From NCBI RefSeq assembly GCF_019166065.1, contig NZ_JAHTBN010000003.1:310001-374000 (forward strand): DNA of 64,000 nucleotides, in the 5' to 3' direction. Position numbers and translations under genes: made by a program. The number at the start of each line of letters is the position of its first letter. Position 1 is the first letter of the stretch. Shown here piece after piece: positions 14,205 to 22,691 of the stretch. The notes beneath the pieces are model-generated. The model had not been told where the DNA came from, did no database searches, and saw nothing but the letters and a program-made list of their open reading frames with translations. The stretch is from Candidimonas humi (lineage in GTDB: Bacteria; Pseudomonadota; Gammaproteobacteria; Burkholderiales; Burkholderiaceae_B).

Positions 14205-14606
14205 ATGGGCCGACTGAAAACCCTCCCACCCCGCCTCGGGGCACCGCCGCCCAAGCGCCAGCAGATATCGAGCAACCCGGAAAGCTGGCGCAACGACAAG
14301 CGCACATCCGCCCAGCGTGGCTACGGCCACAAATGGCGAGTTGCCCGGGCCGCGTATCTGCGCGAGCATCCGCACTGTGCCATGTGCTTGGCCGAGCTGG
14401 GCATGACTGGCATGCACCCGGCCGATGTGGTGATTGCCTGTGCGGGGCACGGTGTGCCCGAGCCGGTGGCGACGGTTGTTGACCATAGCGTCCCGCACCG
14501 CGGCGATATGACCATATTTTGGGATAGGTCGCTATGGCAGGGACTATGTAAGAGGCATCACGACAGCGATGCACAGCGGCGGGATAAGAACGGCGGCGGT
14601 CAATAG
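14205..14606 (+). CDS. HNH endonuclease (packaging-associated)
   Basis: 133 residues, basic N-terminus, then HNH zinc-binding residues HCAMC, VVDHSVPHRGD and LCKRHHDSD (about residues 58-128). HNH proteins next to terminase genes take part in cos cleavage and packaging in HK97-like phages. First gene of the late rightward operon. Confidence 0.85.
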   Translation: MGRLKTLPPRLGAPPPKRQQISSNPESWRNDKRTSAQRGYGHKWRVARAAYLREHPHCAMCLAELGMTGMHPADVVIACAGHGVPEPVATVVDHSVPHRGDMTIFWDRSLWQGLCKRHHDSDAQRRDKNGGGQ

Positions 14607-14617
14607 GGGATTGAGCA

Positions 14618-15031
14618 ATGGTTCAAGCAGTGCAGCGTCCACGCGGGCCGATGGGCTGGTCGCCTGAATACTCGCATCTGGCCTGGCCTGGCGACACCAC
14701 GCCTGCGCAGCGCGAATGGTGGCGGCAGGAATACGAGGCTGGCCGCCGAAAGGTCGGGCACAACCCGCCGCCGACATATCCCAAGCCGCCGCCTCCACCG
14801 TCGCCGCCGCCGGCTTGGGTCATCCACGCAGGCTTGCGTGCCGACGTGCTGAAGGTCAAGACACGGTTCCGGTCTGGCTGGCGTGGCCGTCTGGTGCTGC
14901 AGGTCTATGTACCCAATCCGATGGTGTGGCCCCACGGTTTCCACTACCCCGGATTCGTCGGCTGGCGCGATGCGACCATCGAAGACCTGCAGCGGCTGTA
15001 TGAGACTGGCCAGGATGCACTGGGTCGATAG
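14618..15031 (+). CDS. Hypothetical proline-rich protein
   Basis: 137 residues. WSPEYSHLAWPGDTTPAQRE is followed by a Pro-rich linker (PPPPPSPPP, about residues 56-66) and a C-terminal beta-rich domain with VYVPNPMVWPHGFHYPGFVG. Lies between HNH and terminase genes. No family recognised. Confidence 0.5.
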   Translation: MVQAVQRPRGPMGWSPEYSHLAWPGDTTPAQREWWRQEYEAGRRKVGHNPPPTYPKPPPPPSPPPAWVIHAGLRADVLKVKTRFRSGWRGRLVLQVYVPNPMVWPHGFHYPGFVGWRDATIEDLQRLYETGQDALGR

Positions 15032-15041
15032 GCGGAGCCGC

Positions 15042-15221
15042 GTGGCTAGCACAACGATAACCGTCCGCGTTTGGGTCTCATGGTGGCTGCGCTGGTATCT
15101 GTCAGGTGCGGCGCTCATGACCTGGATGACCGGGCTGGATCCTGATCTGCAGCAGGTCGTGGGCTGGATTCGGCGCGGCATCAAGGTCGATGAGGCTGGC
15201 GGGTGCGAGAAGAGACTGTGA
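15042..15221 (+). CDS. Small hypothetical protein
   Basis: 59 residues from the GTG at 15042, with GGAG close upstream, or 68 from an in-frame ATG at 15016 that overlaps the previous gene. VRVWVSWWLRWYLSGAALMT is a hydrophobic, Trp-rich stretch; the C-terminus is charged. Function unknown. Confidence 0.45.
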   Translation: MASTTITVRVWVSWWLRWYLSGAALMTWMTGLDPDLQQVVGWIRRGIKVDEAGGCEKRL

Positions 15222-15396
15222 GAGGCTCGCGTATTCGGATGTAGCGAAACGCCAGAACAGGGCTGATTGGGTCGCGTAGGGCGTCCAGAGACCGGGGGGG
15301 TGGTTCCAAATCATGGAAGGTGACGGGTTCTTGACCGGTCGTTCCCCCATGCACAGAAAATATCCCATTAACATGGTTTGTTAACTGAGGTTGTTC

Positions 15397-15849
15397 ATGG
15401 CGTTAACCGACAAAAAGCGCCGATTCGTCGTCGCGCTGCAGTCGGGATTGGCTGGTGCAAAAGCGGCGGTGAAGGCGGGCTACAGTGAGAAAGGGGCCGC
15501 TCAGGCGGCGTCTCGGCTGATGAAAGACGCCGATGTTAAGGCGGCGCTGGAGCGTAAGAAGGCTGTTAACAAGGCCAAAGCCGAAGCAAAAGCGTCGGGA
15601 CGGGAGTTCAATCTGCCCGATCTTGGCAAGATGTTCTCCGACCCGAAGGAGTTTCTGAAAGCAGTCATGAATGATCCGAGCGAAGAAATGAAGCTGCGGG
15701 TAGAGGCTGCCAAGACCCTGATGCCGTTTGATCATGGCAAAGTTGCCGATCAAGGGAAAAAGGGCGCAAAGGCAGACGCGGCTAAAAAAGCGGCGACAGG
15801 CCGATTTGCTCCGAAAGCGCCTCCTCGGCTGGTGGTCAACAATAAATGA
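15397..15849 (+). CDS. Terminase small subunit
   Basis: 150 residues. N-terminal HTH of the Terminase_2 type (DKKRRFVVALQSGLAGAKAA ... YSEKGAAQAASRLMKD), then a helical oligomerisation region and a basic C-terminus. It recognises cos/pac DNA and recruits the large subunit. GAGG 6 nt before the ATG. Overlaps the large subunit gene by 4 bp. Confidence 0.88.
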   Translation: MALTDKKRRFVVALQSGLAGAKAAVKAGYSEKGAAQAASRLMKDADVKAALERKKAVNKAKAEAKASGREFNLPDLGKMFSDPKEFLKAVMNDPSEEMKLRVEAAKTLMPFDHGKVADQGKKGAKADAAKKAATGRFAPKAPPRLVVNNK

Positions 15850-17513
15850 GCGAATGGACGACTGCGCTTCCAGACTGGGAGCGCAGAATTGTCGCGGGTG
15901 AGTCGCTCATTCCGTGTGATCCGATTTTTCCTGACCAAGCCGAAGAAGGGTTGAGTATTTTTCGTCAGCTTGTCGCCGTCGATGTGGCTGGCAAGCCCAC
16001 TTTTGGCGAGATCAGCCGGAAATGGATACTGGACCTGGTTGCTGCGATTTTCGGGGCCTATGACGCCGATACGGGAAAGCGGCTGATACGAGAAGTCTTC
16101 CTGCTCATCAGCAAGAAGAACGGCAAAAGCACTGATCTCGCGGGAATCATTCTCACGGCGTTGCTGTTGAACTGGCGCGAATCGGGAGAAATGGGCATTC
16201 TCGCGCCGACGATTGAGGTCGCGAACAATGCATGGAAACCGGCGCGCGATGCAATTCGGGCCGACGAAGAGCTTTCAGACCTTCTGCAGGTTCAAGACCA
16301 CATTCGGACGATCACCCACCGCGGAACCAATGCGACTTTGCAGGTCGTTGCGGCCGATAGCGACACCGTGGCTGGCAAAAAGTGGATTGTCACGCTCGTC
16401 GATGAGCTGTGGCTCTTTGGTAAGAAGCCAAATGCCGACAAGATGCTGTTGGAGGCGACAGGCGGCATGGCGAGCCGTCCCGAAGGCTTCGTGATGTATT
16501 GCACCACTCAGTCGGACGATCCTCCCGCTGGTGTCTTTAAATCGAAGCTCCAGTATGCAAGGGATGTACGGGATGGAATCATCCGTGATCCCGAGTTCTT
16601 GCCTGTGCTTTACGAGTTTCCGAAGGATATCGTCAAATCCAAGGGATACCTGGACGAGTCGAATTGGTACATCACCAATCCGAACCTGGGCGCGAGCGTC
16701 GATCCGGCTTTTATTCGCCGAAAAATTCGCGAGGCAGAACATGAACCGGGGACGGGTTCGCTTCAATCCGTCCTCGCCAAGCATCTGGATGTCGAAATCG
16801 GCACCGCATTGCGGTCCGATCGATGGAAAGGGGCCGATTATTGGGATCTAACGACCAGGCGCGAGATCACGCTGAAGTACCTCCTGGAGGTGAGCGAAGT
16901 CATTGATGTGGGCATTGATGGCGGCGGCTTGGATGACCTCTTGGCCCTCGCGCTGCTGGGCCGTCACGCTGAAACGAAAGAATGGCTAGCCTGGTGTCGG
17001 GCGTGGGCTCACCCGACAGTCATGGAGTTGCGCAAAGACATTGTGCCCAGGCTACATGACTTCGAGAAACAAGGCGATTTGGTAATCGTGCGTCAAATGG
17101 GCGACGATATCGATGAATTATCCCAAATCGTTGCTGGGGTAGAAGAGGCAGGACTTCTTGACCGGGTGGGAGCGGATCCCGCCGGTGTTGGGGCAATTCT
17201 CGATTCCTTGGAAGCGAAGCAGGTTCCCGCGGAAAAGCTTGTTTCGGTCAGCCAAGGCTGGAAGATGTCCGGCACGATCAAGACTGCGGAACGTCGATTG
17301 GCGGAAGGTACCTTCTGGCACGCGGACCAGTCGATGATGCAGTGGTGCGTGGGAAATGCCAAAACGATTCAGGTGGGCAACGCCACCAATATCACGAAGC
17401 AGGTCAGCGGCTCAGCCAAGATCGACCCGCTCATGGCGCTATTCGATGCGGTCACACTCATGGCGTTGAACCCGCCTGCAATGCATAAGAAATACCAACT
17501 AATGGTCTTCTGA
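15846..17513 (+). CDS. Terminase large subunit (HK97-type)
   Basis: 555 residues. ATPase with a Walker A-like LISKKNGKSTDLAG (about 88-100) and Walker B VTLVDELWLF. The C-terminal nuclease domain has acidic residues in VIDVGIDGGGLDDLLALALL and KIDPLMALFDA. This is the Terminase_1 arrangement of HK97-like cos phages. It drives DNA packaging into the prohead through the portal. Confidence 0.93.
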   Translation: MSEWTTALPDWERRIVAGESLIPCDPIFPDQAEEGLSIFRQLVAVDVAGKPTFGEISRKWILDLVAAIFGAYDADTGKRLIREVFLLISKKNGKSTDLAGIILTALLLNWRESGEMGILAPTIEVANNAWKPARDAIRADEELSDLLQVQDHIRTITHRGTNATLQVVAADSDTVAGKKWIVTLVDELWLFGKKPNADKMLLEATGGMASRPEGFVMYCTTQSDDPPAGVFKSKLQYARDVRDGIIRDPEFLPVLYEFPKDIVKSKGYLDESNWYITNPNLGASVDPAFIRRKIREAEHEPGTGSLQSVLAKHLDVEIGTALRSDRWKGADYWDLTTRREITLKYLLEVSEVIDVGIDGGGLDDLLALALLGRHAETKEWLAWCRAWAHPTVMELRKDIVPRLHDFEKQGDLVIVRQMGDDIDELSQIVAGVEEAGLLDRVGADPAGVGAILDSLEAKQVPAEKLVSVSQGWKMSGTIKTAERRLAEGTFWHADQSMMQWCVGNAKTIQVGNATNITKQVSGSAKIDPLMALFDAVTLMALNPPAMHKKYQLMVF

Positions 17514-17535
17514 CCATTCCCTAATACCTATCTGG

Positions 17536-17569
17536 CCCCATCGGGAAACCGTGTGGGGTTTTTCTTTTG
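17536..17569 (+). terminator. Hairpin plus T tract upstream of the capsid gene
   Basis: CCCCA-t-CGG-GAAA-CCG-tg-TGGGG, then TTTTTCTTTT, ending about 11 nt before the capsid-gene ATG and next to its ribosome site. Looks like an intrinsic terminator with a GAAA loop, but lies inside the late operon. See also 24547, 30824, 30856, 37537 and 38674. Confidence 0.5.
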
Positions 17570-17579
17570 GAGCGCCAAT

Positions 17580-19586
17580 ATGAATCGCGCCTATTCCATC
17601 CTTGAAATCAAAGCCGCCGAGGATGGTGGCGAAAAACGCACCTTTCAGGGGATTGCCACAACGCCGACGGCCGATCGTTCGGGCGACATCGTGGAACCGA
17701 AGGGTGCGGTCTTCAAGTTGCCGATCCCGTTCCTCTGGCAACACGACAGCGGTGACCCGATCGGCTGGATTACATCCGCCACGGTGACCGATAAAGGCAT
17801 TGAGGTCGAAGGCGAAATTGCCCAAGTGGAAGAAGAAGGCCCTCTCAAAGAACGACTGGACATGGCGTGGCAAATGCTTAAGGCCAAGTTGGTTCGAGGA
17901 TTGTCCATCGGCTTCAGGCCATTGGAATCCGCGCGCATCGGCGAGTCCTGGTCTTATCGCTTCCTCTCCTGGGAGTGGCTGGAGCTGTCTGGCGTGACGA
18001 TTCCGGCCAACCTGGAAGCCACCATCACCTCCATCAAATCCATCGACGACGCCCTGCTGGCCGCGACTGGCCAATCTAAGCCGGGCGTCGTTCGTTTGTT
18101 CTCTCCCGGCGCCTCGGGAACCAAGTCCGCTTTGACCAAGAGCGTTTCTCTCATTCCCGCGAAGGAAAACGACATGAATCTGCAAGACCAAATCAAGCGC
18201 CTGACCGACATGCGCACCCAGAAGGCCACCGAACTGTCGGCCATTCAGGAAAAGGCGGCCACCGAAGGCCGCACCAAGGACGCTTCCGAGCGCGAAGCGT
18301 TCGAAGGCCTGAAGGCCGAGATCGCCCAGATCGACGAAGAGCTCGAAGATCTGAAGTCCCTCGAAGCCCTGAACGTTGCCAAGGCCACCCCGGCCGTCGG
18401 CAACACGCCTGCTGGGGCTGCCGAATCTCGCGGCGCCCTGGCTACTGGCGGCGCGCCCTACATCCAGGTCAAACGTGACGCCGAAGAAAAGTTCAAGGGT
18501 CAGAACTACACACGCATGGTGATTGCCAAAGCGATAGCCCGGCTGAATGACTGCTCGCCGGTGGCCGTTGCCATGCAGCGTTGGGGCAAGAGCAACCCGA
18601 CCCTGGTCGAAGTCGTGAAAGCGGCTGTGACGGGTGGCGGTTCGGACTCGGGCGAATGGGGCGCCGAACTCGTGCAGGCGAACACCCAATATATGGGCGA
18701 CTTCATTGAGTATCTGTACAGCCAGACCGTCTACGACAAGCTGCCGCTGCGCCAGATTCCGGCCAATGTCCTGATCAAAGGCCAGGACGGCGCGGCTACT
18801 GGCTACTGGGTGGGTGAATCCAAGCCCATTCCTGCATCGACGGTCGACTTCGCGAACGTCACCCTGGGCCCGCTGAAGGTGGCCGCCCTGGCTGTGGTCT
18901 CCAACGAGCTACTGCGCGATTCGACCCCGGCAGCCGAGATGCTCGTGCGTGACGCACTGGTGCAGGCCTCAGCCCAACGTGTCGACCAGACCTTCCTGTC
19001 GACCGCTGCGAAGTCCGAGGGCGTATCGCCGGCCGGCATCCTGAACGGCTTGACGGCAATCACCTCGAACGGCACCGACGGCGCCGGCGTGCGCGCGGAC
19101 GTGAAGGCGCTCTACGCCCCGTTTATCACCGCCAAAAATGCCACTGGCCTGCAGTTCGTGACTTCGCCATCCCTGGCCAAGGCCATCCAGCTCATGGTCA
19201 ACGCTCTGGGCCAGACCGAGTTCCAGGGCATCACGGCCACCGGCGGCACGCTGCTGGGTGATCCGACGGTTACGGGTGACAACGTGGGTTCCGATCAGCT
19301 GATTCTGCTCAAGCCGTCCGACATCTACCGTATCGGTGACTACGGCATCGAGGTTTCGATTTCCCGCGAAGCTGCCATCGAGCAGGATACGTCCCCCACG
19401 GGCGCGACCGATACGCCGGTGGGCATGACCGCCACCAACATGACGTCCATGTTCCAGTCGGAATCGACGGCCATCAAGGTGGTGCGCCCGATCAACTTCG
19501 CCAAGCGGCGCGCTTCGGCAGTCGCTTATGTCAGCGGTGCGGACTATGGTGCCGCTGCGGCCGCGGACTCCAGTTCGGGCGCCTAA
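17580..19586 (+). CDS. Prohead protease-major capsid protein fusion (HK97 type)
   Basis: 668 residues. About 1-160 is an HK97-type U35 prohead protease (YSILEIKAAEDGGEKRTFQG ... WQHDSGDPIGWI, VRGLSIGF, SWEWLELSGVTIPAN). About 200-290 is a helical delta/scaffold region. The rest is an HK97-fold major capsid protein (GYWVGESKPIPAST ... AVVSNELLRDS ... GTLLGDPTVTGDNV). An internal in-frame ATG at 18174 behind GAAGGA would give a 470-residue scaffold-capsid product, allowing excess capsid over protease. Start at 17580 with GGAG 8 nt upstream. Confidence 0.9.
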   Translation: MNRAYSILEIKAAEDGGEKRTFQGIATTPTADRSGDIVEPKGAVFKLPIPFLWQHDSGDPIGWITSATVTDKGIEVEGEIAQVEEEGPLKERLDMAWQMLKAKLVRGLSIGFRPLESARIGESWSYRFLSWEWLELSGVTIPANLEATITSIKSIDDALLAATGQSKPGVVRLFSPGASGTKSALTKSVSLIPAKENDMNLQDQIKRLTDMRTQKATELSAIQEKAATEGRTKDASEREAFEGLKAEIAQIDEELEDLKSLEALNVAKATPAVGNTPAGAAESRGALATGGAPYIQVKRDAEEKFKGQNYTRMVIAKAIARLNDCSPVAVAMQRWGKSNPTLVEVVKAAVTGGGSDSGEWGAELVQANTQYMGDFIEYLYSQTVYDKLPLRQIPANVLIKGQDGAATGYWVGESKPIPASTVDFANVTLGPLKVAALAVVSNELLRDSTPAAEMLVRDALVQASAQRVDQTFLSTAAKSEGVSPAGILNGLTAITSNGTDGAGVRADVKALYAPFITAKNATGLQFVTSPSLAKAIQLMVNALGQTEFQGITATGGTLLGDPTVTGDNVGSDQLILLKPSDIYRIGDYGIEVSISREAAIEQDTSPTGATDTPVGMTATNMTSMFQSESTAIKVVRPINFAKRRASAVAYVSGADYGAAAAADSSSGA

Positions 19587-19602
19587 TCGGGTCGTCAGTA
19601 AC

Positions 19603-19632
19603 GGGCCGGCTGTTCCATATGGCGGCCGGCCC
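19603..19632 (+). other. GC-rich inverted repeat after the capsid gene
   Basis: GGGCCGGC (19603-19610) pairs with GCCGGCCC (19625-19632) across a 14-nt loop, between the capsid gene and the next ATG at 19649. No T tract follows, so it is more likely an mRNA-processing or stabilising hairpin than a terminator. Confidence 0.4.
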
Positions 19633-19648
19633 ATCTTGGGAAATCCCA

Positions 19649-19915
19649 ATGAATGAAACACTGATAGCGACCAAGCCGTTCACCTATGCCGGGAAATGGC
19701 TGGCTGCGGGCGATTCATTTTTCGCATCACGCCAGGATGGCCGCGCGCTGCGCGCGCTGAAGATGGCGAAGTTTCCCGACCCGACGCCCGACCCCGTGTC
19801 TGAGCCGGATCCCAAAATGCCATCGGCGGAAGCCTTAAGTGAGGATGAAGGCGGCAAAGCCGCGCTCACGAATGACACTCCGATCGCCCGCAAGCGGGCG
19901 AAAAAGGCGAACTGA
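19649..19915 (+). CDS. Hypothetical head protein
   Basis: 88 residues, MNETLIATKPFTYAGKWLAA... followed by an acidic Pro-rich region (PDPTPDPVSEPDPK) and a basic C-terminus. Small proteins of this type follow capsid genes in related prophages. Stop overlaps the portal start (TGATG). Confidence 0.55.
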   Translation: MNETLIATKPFTYAGKWLAAGDSFFASRQDGRALRALKMAKFPDPTPDPVSEPDPKMPSAEALSEDEGGKAALTNDTPIARKRAKKAN

Positions 19916-21276
19916 TGCGTTTCCCCTGGTCTCGATCCAAGGCCAAGCAGCCGTCCTCACTGTCGCCGCCCACATCATTTTCGAGCAGCGCTTGGCTGGA
20001 TATCACGCCTGCCGTACCGGCGTCCTATTTCCAGTTGGATATGCGCGTGCAGCCCGAAATGCTGCTGCAATTCCCAACGGTCTATGCGTGCTTAACGCTG
20101 ATTGCCAACGATATCGGGAAGTTGCGTGCGCGATTGATGCAGGTTGATGGCAATGGCATCTGGACGGAAACCAGCAGCGCCGCATACTCGCCGTTCCTGC
20201 GGCGCCCGAACCGGTTCCAGAACGGCATCCAATACCGCCAGCTGGTCACCATGTCCAAGCTCTCCTGGGGAAATTCCTACACGCTCAAGCAGCGCGATGG
20301 GCGCGGCGTGGTGACGGCAGGTTATGTGCTGGATCCGCTCGGAGTATGCCCGCTGGTGGCTCCTGATGGTTCGATCTACTACCAGGTAACGCCAGATAAC
20401 CTGAGCGGGCTGGAAACGAAATCGATCATCGTTCCGGCCTCTGAGATCATTCACGATCGGATGAATTGCCTGTTTCACCCTCTGGTCGGCATCGGGCCGC
20501 TCTTTGCGGCCAACCTCTCAGCCAAGCATGGCGCCGAAATCCAGAAGGATTCATATAAGTTCTTCAGCCAGGGCGCTAAACCCAGCGGCGTGCTGGCCGC
20601 GCCAGGTCAGATCTCGCAGCAGACCGCGCTGGAACTGAGGGATTACTGGAACAAGAATTTCACGGGTGACAACGCGGGCCGCGTGGCGGTGGTGGGCGAC
20701 GGCTTGAATTACCAGCCCATCCGCATGAATTCCACGGATGCGCAGCAGCTCGAGCAGTTGAAGCTGTCGGCCGAGTTCATCGCTCAAACGTTCCATGTGC
20801 CGCTGTTCAAACTGGGCATCGGTAATCTGCCGGCCGGCCAAAAGGTCGGGGACATGAACCTGATCTACTTCCAGGACTGTCTGCACTCGCTCATTGAAGA
20901 GCTTGAGGCCTGTCTGGATGAGGGTCTGGGCTTGCCGTCGACCCTGCGCACAGAGCTGGAGCTGGATAATCTGCTGCGTATGGATCCCGGCACTCAGGCT
21001 GATGTGCTGGGCAAGCTGGTGGGGGGTGCGATCATGCGCCCCAATGAAGCCCGCGCAAAGATGAACCTGCCGCCCACGGAAGGTGGCGACACCGTATATC
21101 TGCAGCAGCAGAACTATAGTCTGGCGGCCCTGGCCCGGCGCGATGAGAACCCGGCGCCCAGTAATGCCACGCCGGCTCCAACGTCTGCGCCGCCCAACCC
21201 AGAACCCGATGAAACCGGCAAGGCCCTGGCACTGCTGTGGAAACGCGACCCGGAGACCCTGACATGCTCGATATAA
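19915..21276 (+). CDS. Portal protein (HK97 family)
   Basis: 453 residues; FPTVYACLTLIANDIGKLRA, the VTMSKLSWGNSYTLKQRDGR block and SAEFIAQTFHVPLFKLGIGN are typical of HK97-type portal proteins. It forms the dodecameric vertex for packaging and tail joining. Unusually it lies downstream of protease-capsid instead of between TerL and protease. C-terminal tail Pro-rich. Overlaps the next gene by 13 bp. Confidence 0.92.
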   Translation: MRFPWSRSKAKQPSSLSPPTSFSSSAWLDITPAVPASYFQLDMRVQPEMLLQFPTVYACLTLIANDIGKLRARLMQVDGNGIWTETSSAAYSPFLRRPNRFQNGIQYRQLVTMSKLSWGNSYTLKQRDGRGVVTAGYVLDPLGVCPLVAPDGSIYYQVTPDNLSGLETKSIIVPASEIIHDRMNCLFHPLVGIGPLFAANLSAKHGAEIQKDSYKFFSQGAKPSGVLAAPGQISQQTALELRDYWNKNFTGDNAGRVAVVGDGLNYQPIRMNSTDAQQLEQLKLSAEFIAQTFHVPLFKLGIGNLPAGQKVGDMNLIYFQDCLHSLIEELEACLDEGLGLPSTLRTELELDNLLRMDPGTQADVLGKLVGGAIMRPNEARAKMNLPPTEGGDTVYLQQQNYSLAALARRDENPAPSNATPAPTSAPPNPEPDETGKALALLWKRDPETLTCSI

Positions 21277-22355
21277 AAACGCTGATCGAGTCAGTCCAGG
21301 ACTATATCGCCCGGGCATTGAGGCCGCTGGCCGACCGACTCTCTGGGCTTGAGCAACAGATCAAGTCCATGCCGGCGCCGAAGGATGGCGTGGATGGTAA
21401 GGACGGGTCGAGTGTCACGGTAGGCGATGTGTTGGCCGCCCTGAAAGAGCAGGTCGACGACTATCTGAATTCGCTGCCCGTGCCCAAGGATGGCGCTGAT
21501 GGCGTGGACGGCAAGGATGGAGAGAACGGCTCCAGTGTGACGATCGAGGATGTCTTGCCAGCCTTGAAGGCGCATATCGAGGACCAGATTAAGGCGATTC
21601 CTGCGCCGAAGAATGGAACAGATGGCAAGGACGGGCAGGATGGCAAGGATGGCACATGCGTCACCATCGACGACGTATTGCCCGGTATCAGGGAACAAGT
21701 CGAAACGCACCTCAAATCGCTGCCGGTGCCGAAAAATGGAAATGACGGGAAGGCCGGTAAAGACGGCGCCAGCGTCAGCATCGACGACATCCTGCCGGCG
21801 GTTGAGGATCAGGTCGCCAGCTTTTTGAAGGGCTTGCCGGTTCCGCAAGACGGTCGCGACGGAAAGGACGGTCAGGATGGGCAATCCGTGACTGTCGAGC
21901 AGGTTTTGCAAGCTCTGAATGCGCATGTCGCCAAAGCCATGGCCGAGCACATGCTGGCATTCGAACGCCGCGCCACGGATCGCATCGAGCGGATGCTGAC
22001 CGAGATCCCCAAGCCCAAGGATGGCCGTGATGCGCTGGAGCTGGAAGACTTTGATCTGACGGTGGGCGAGGATGGTCGCACCGTCACGATGTCGCTCAAG
22101 CGCGGCGATGTGCTGGTCGAGAAAACCGTGCGCATGGCCACGTTGCTGGATCGCGGCGTATTTAAAGATGGCGAATCCTACGATGCCGGCGACGGTGTGA
22201 CCTGGGGCGGTTCATATTTCATCGCGCAGAAGGATGCGCCGATCGGAAAACCTGGCGAACCTGGCTCCGATGGTTGGCGCCTGGCCGTGAAGCGCGGTCG
22301 CGACGGCAAAAATGGTCGCGACGGCATCGACAAGACCGCGGCGGTGACGCTATGA
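21264..22355 (+). CDS. Collagen-like repeat protein, possible head fibre
   Basis: 363 residues. Five repeats of about 45 residues alternate short G-X-Y tracts (KDGVDGKDG, KDGENG, KDGQDGKDG) with a helical SVTxxDVLPAL...SLPVPK segment. A C-terminal domain (about 300-345: RGVFKDGESYDAGDGVTWGG and FIAQKDAP) resembles a small CBM5/12-like sugar-binding module. Located between portal and connector genes, it may decorate the head or neck and bind a glycan on the host surface. Trimeric collagen helices are known in phage fibres; the role here is inferred. Confidence 0.6.
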   Translation: MLDIKTLIESVQDYIARALRPLADRLSGLEQQIKSMPAPKDGVDGKDGSSVTVGDVLAALKEQVDDYLNSLPVPKDGADGVDGKDGENGSSVTIEDVLPALKAHIEDQIKAIPAPKNGTDGKDGQDGKDGTCVTIDDVLPGIREQVETHLKSLPVPKNGNDGKAGKDGASVSIDDILPAVEDQVASFLKGLPVPQDGRDGKDGQDGQSVTVEQVLQALNAHVAKAMAEHMLAFERRATDRIERMLTEIPKPKDGRDALELEDFDLTVGEDGRTVTMSLKRGDVLVEKTVRMATLLDRGVFKDGESYDAGDGVTWGGSYFIAQKDAPIGKPGEPGSDGWRLAVKRGRDGKNGRDGIDKTAAVTL

Positions 22356-22690
22356 ATCTGGTTACGCTCGATCAGGCGAAGCTGCGCCTGCGAATGGATA
22401 CCGATGATCTGGATGACGACATCGAACTGATGATCTCGGCGGCATCGACCATCATTCTGCGCTACCTGGATTCGGCCGCCGATGAGTTCCTGGACAGCAA
22501 TGGCGATGTGCCGACCGACAGCAACGGTGACGCAGAAGTGCCCGCCGATGTGCAAACCGCCGCTCTGTATCTGGTCGGCACCATGCTGCGCGACCCGGAC
22601 GGCTCGGACACACAGAAATGGGAATCGGGCTATCTCCCGCCAATGGTGGTGAGCCTGCTTGCCTCTCGCCGCATTCCGCCCTTGGCCTGA
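22352..22690 (+). CDS. Head-tail connector (gp6-like)
   Basis: 112 residues, VTLDQAKLRLRMDTDDLDDD followed by helices, the standard beginning of HK97 gp6/SPP1 gp15-type connectors. YLVGTMLRDPDGSD and the position after the portal agree. Forms the ring below the portal. Overlaps the upstream gene (ATGA). Confidence 0.85.
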   Translation: MNLVTLDQAKLRLRMDTDDLDDDIELMISAASTIILRYLDSAADEFLDSNGDVPTDSNGDAEVPADVQTAALYLVGTMLRDPDGSDTQKWESGYLPPMVVSLLASRRIPPLA

Positions 22691-22691
22691 C

